A stretch of DNA of 5,613 nt from an uncultured Ruminococcus sp. (GTDB lineage Bacteria; Bacillota; Clostridia; Oscillospirales; Acutalibacteraceae). The position numbers and the translations under genes were made by a program. Shown piece by piece: positions 5,553-5,613 of this stretch; within the stretch, counting starts at the first letter, position 1; every line of letters starts with the position of its first letter. The notes beneath the pieces were generated by a model, which was given only the letters and a program-made list of their open reading frames with translations, did no database searches and was not told the origin of the DNA. The stretch is from contig CADCOZ010000247.1 in the NCBI GenBank assembly GCA_902803125.1, positions 1 through 5,613 of the forward strand. The letters are read 5' to 3'.

Positions 5553-5581
5553 AAAAAATGCGTCCGACAAAAGTCAGACGC
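5553..5581 (-). terminator. Rho-independent terminator of an off-window gene
   Basis: Same stem-loop as at 4663-4692, with six T residues on the minus strand after the stem (5560-5581). It lies upstream of the mntA promoter and would stop minus-strand transcription arriving from beyond the right edge, isolating mntA-hepT from its neighbour. Confidence 0.82.
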
Positions 5582-5613
5582 AAACATTCTGTGCGGTCAC
5601 GCACTTTCTAAAG
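5553..5613. repeat. 61-bp direct repeat, right copy (reaches window end)
   Basis: Identical to 4664-4724. The match still holds at the last base of the window, so the repeat may be longer. Hairpin GTGCG-GTCA-CGCAC is at 5591-5604. To the left the match ends at 5553, within the A-run, so the left border is sharp. Confidence 0.92.

Noticed and set aside
4664..5613. Two spaced repeats read as a CRISPR array or as ends of a MITE
   Set aside because: The gap is 828 bp with protein-coding genes, the copies are direct rather than inverted, and no terminal inverted repeats are seen at 4725 or 5552.

Overview
The window looks like chromosomal DNA from a low-to-mid GC Bacillota bacterium. A gut-type member of Clostridia or Negativicutes is my best guess; genus and species cannot be read from the sequence. 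The evidence is the pyrK/pyrD (class 1B) dihydroorotate dehydrogenase pair, strong AGGAGG-like ribosome binding sites, TTG starts, sigma-A type TATAAT promoters and a VanZ-family gene. All seven convincing genes lie on the minus strand, so transcription runs from right to left. I see no rRNA or tRNA gene, CRISPR array, transposase or recombinase.

Right part (about 4664-5613): a compact two-gene toxin-antitoxin operon. A strong consensus promoter (5452-5481) drives mntA (minimal nucleotidyltransferase antitoxin), which overlaps hepT (HEPN RNase toxin) by 4 bp. The catalytic motifs of both proteins are intact. The module is clearly more AT-rich than the genes to its left. It lies between two identical direct copies of a 61-bp sequence (4664-4724 and 5553-5613, the latter cut by the window edge). 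Each copy holds a rho-independent terminator for minus-strand transcripts plus a second perfect hairpin. This layout suggests a mobile or exchangeable cassette that came in by recombination at a repeated terminator-like sequence.

Centre (1958-4663): a 460-bp intergenic stretch rich in hairpins leads into a good promoter (4368-4395), followed by pyrK, pyrD and a histidine-phosphatase gene. PyrK and PyrD form the NAD-dependent dihydroorotate dehydrogenase of de novo pyrimidine synthesis. The leader is only about 30 nt, so there is no room for PyrR-type attenuation. An inverted repeat with phased A-tracts overlaps the -35 box and could be an operator.

Left part (1-1957): a 272-bp intergenic region with several hairpins, then ruvX (YqgF nuclease) overlapping by 4 bp with a VanZ-family membrane protein that has an unusual acidic C-terminal tail. 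A clear terminator (169-198) ends this unit. Beyond it is a non-coding stretch with a heptanucleotide tandem array bracketed by a 19-bp direct repeat.

The strongest candidate for something of special interest is the mntA-hepT cassette framed by 61-bp terminator-bearing repeats. The protein system itself is a known type (HEPN/MNT toxin-antitoxin); the repeat-framed arrangement is what deserves checking.
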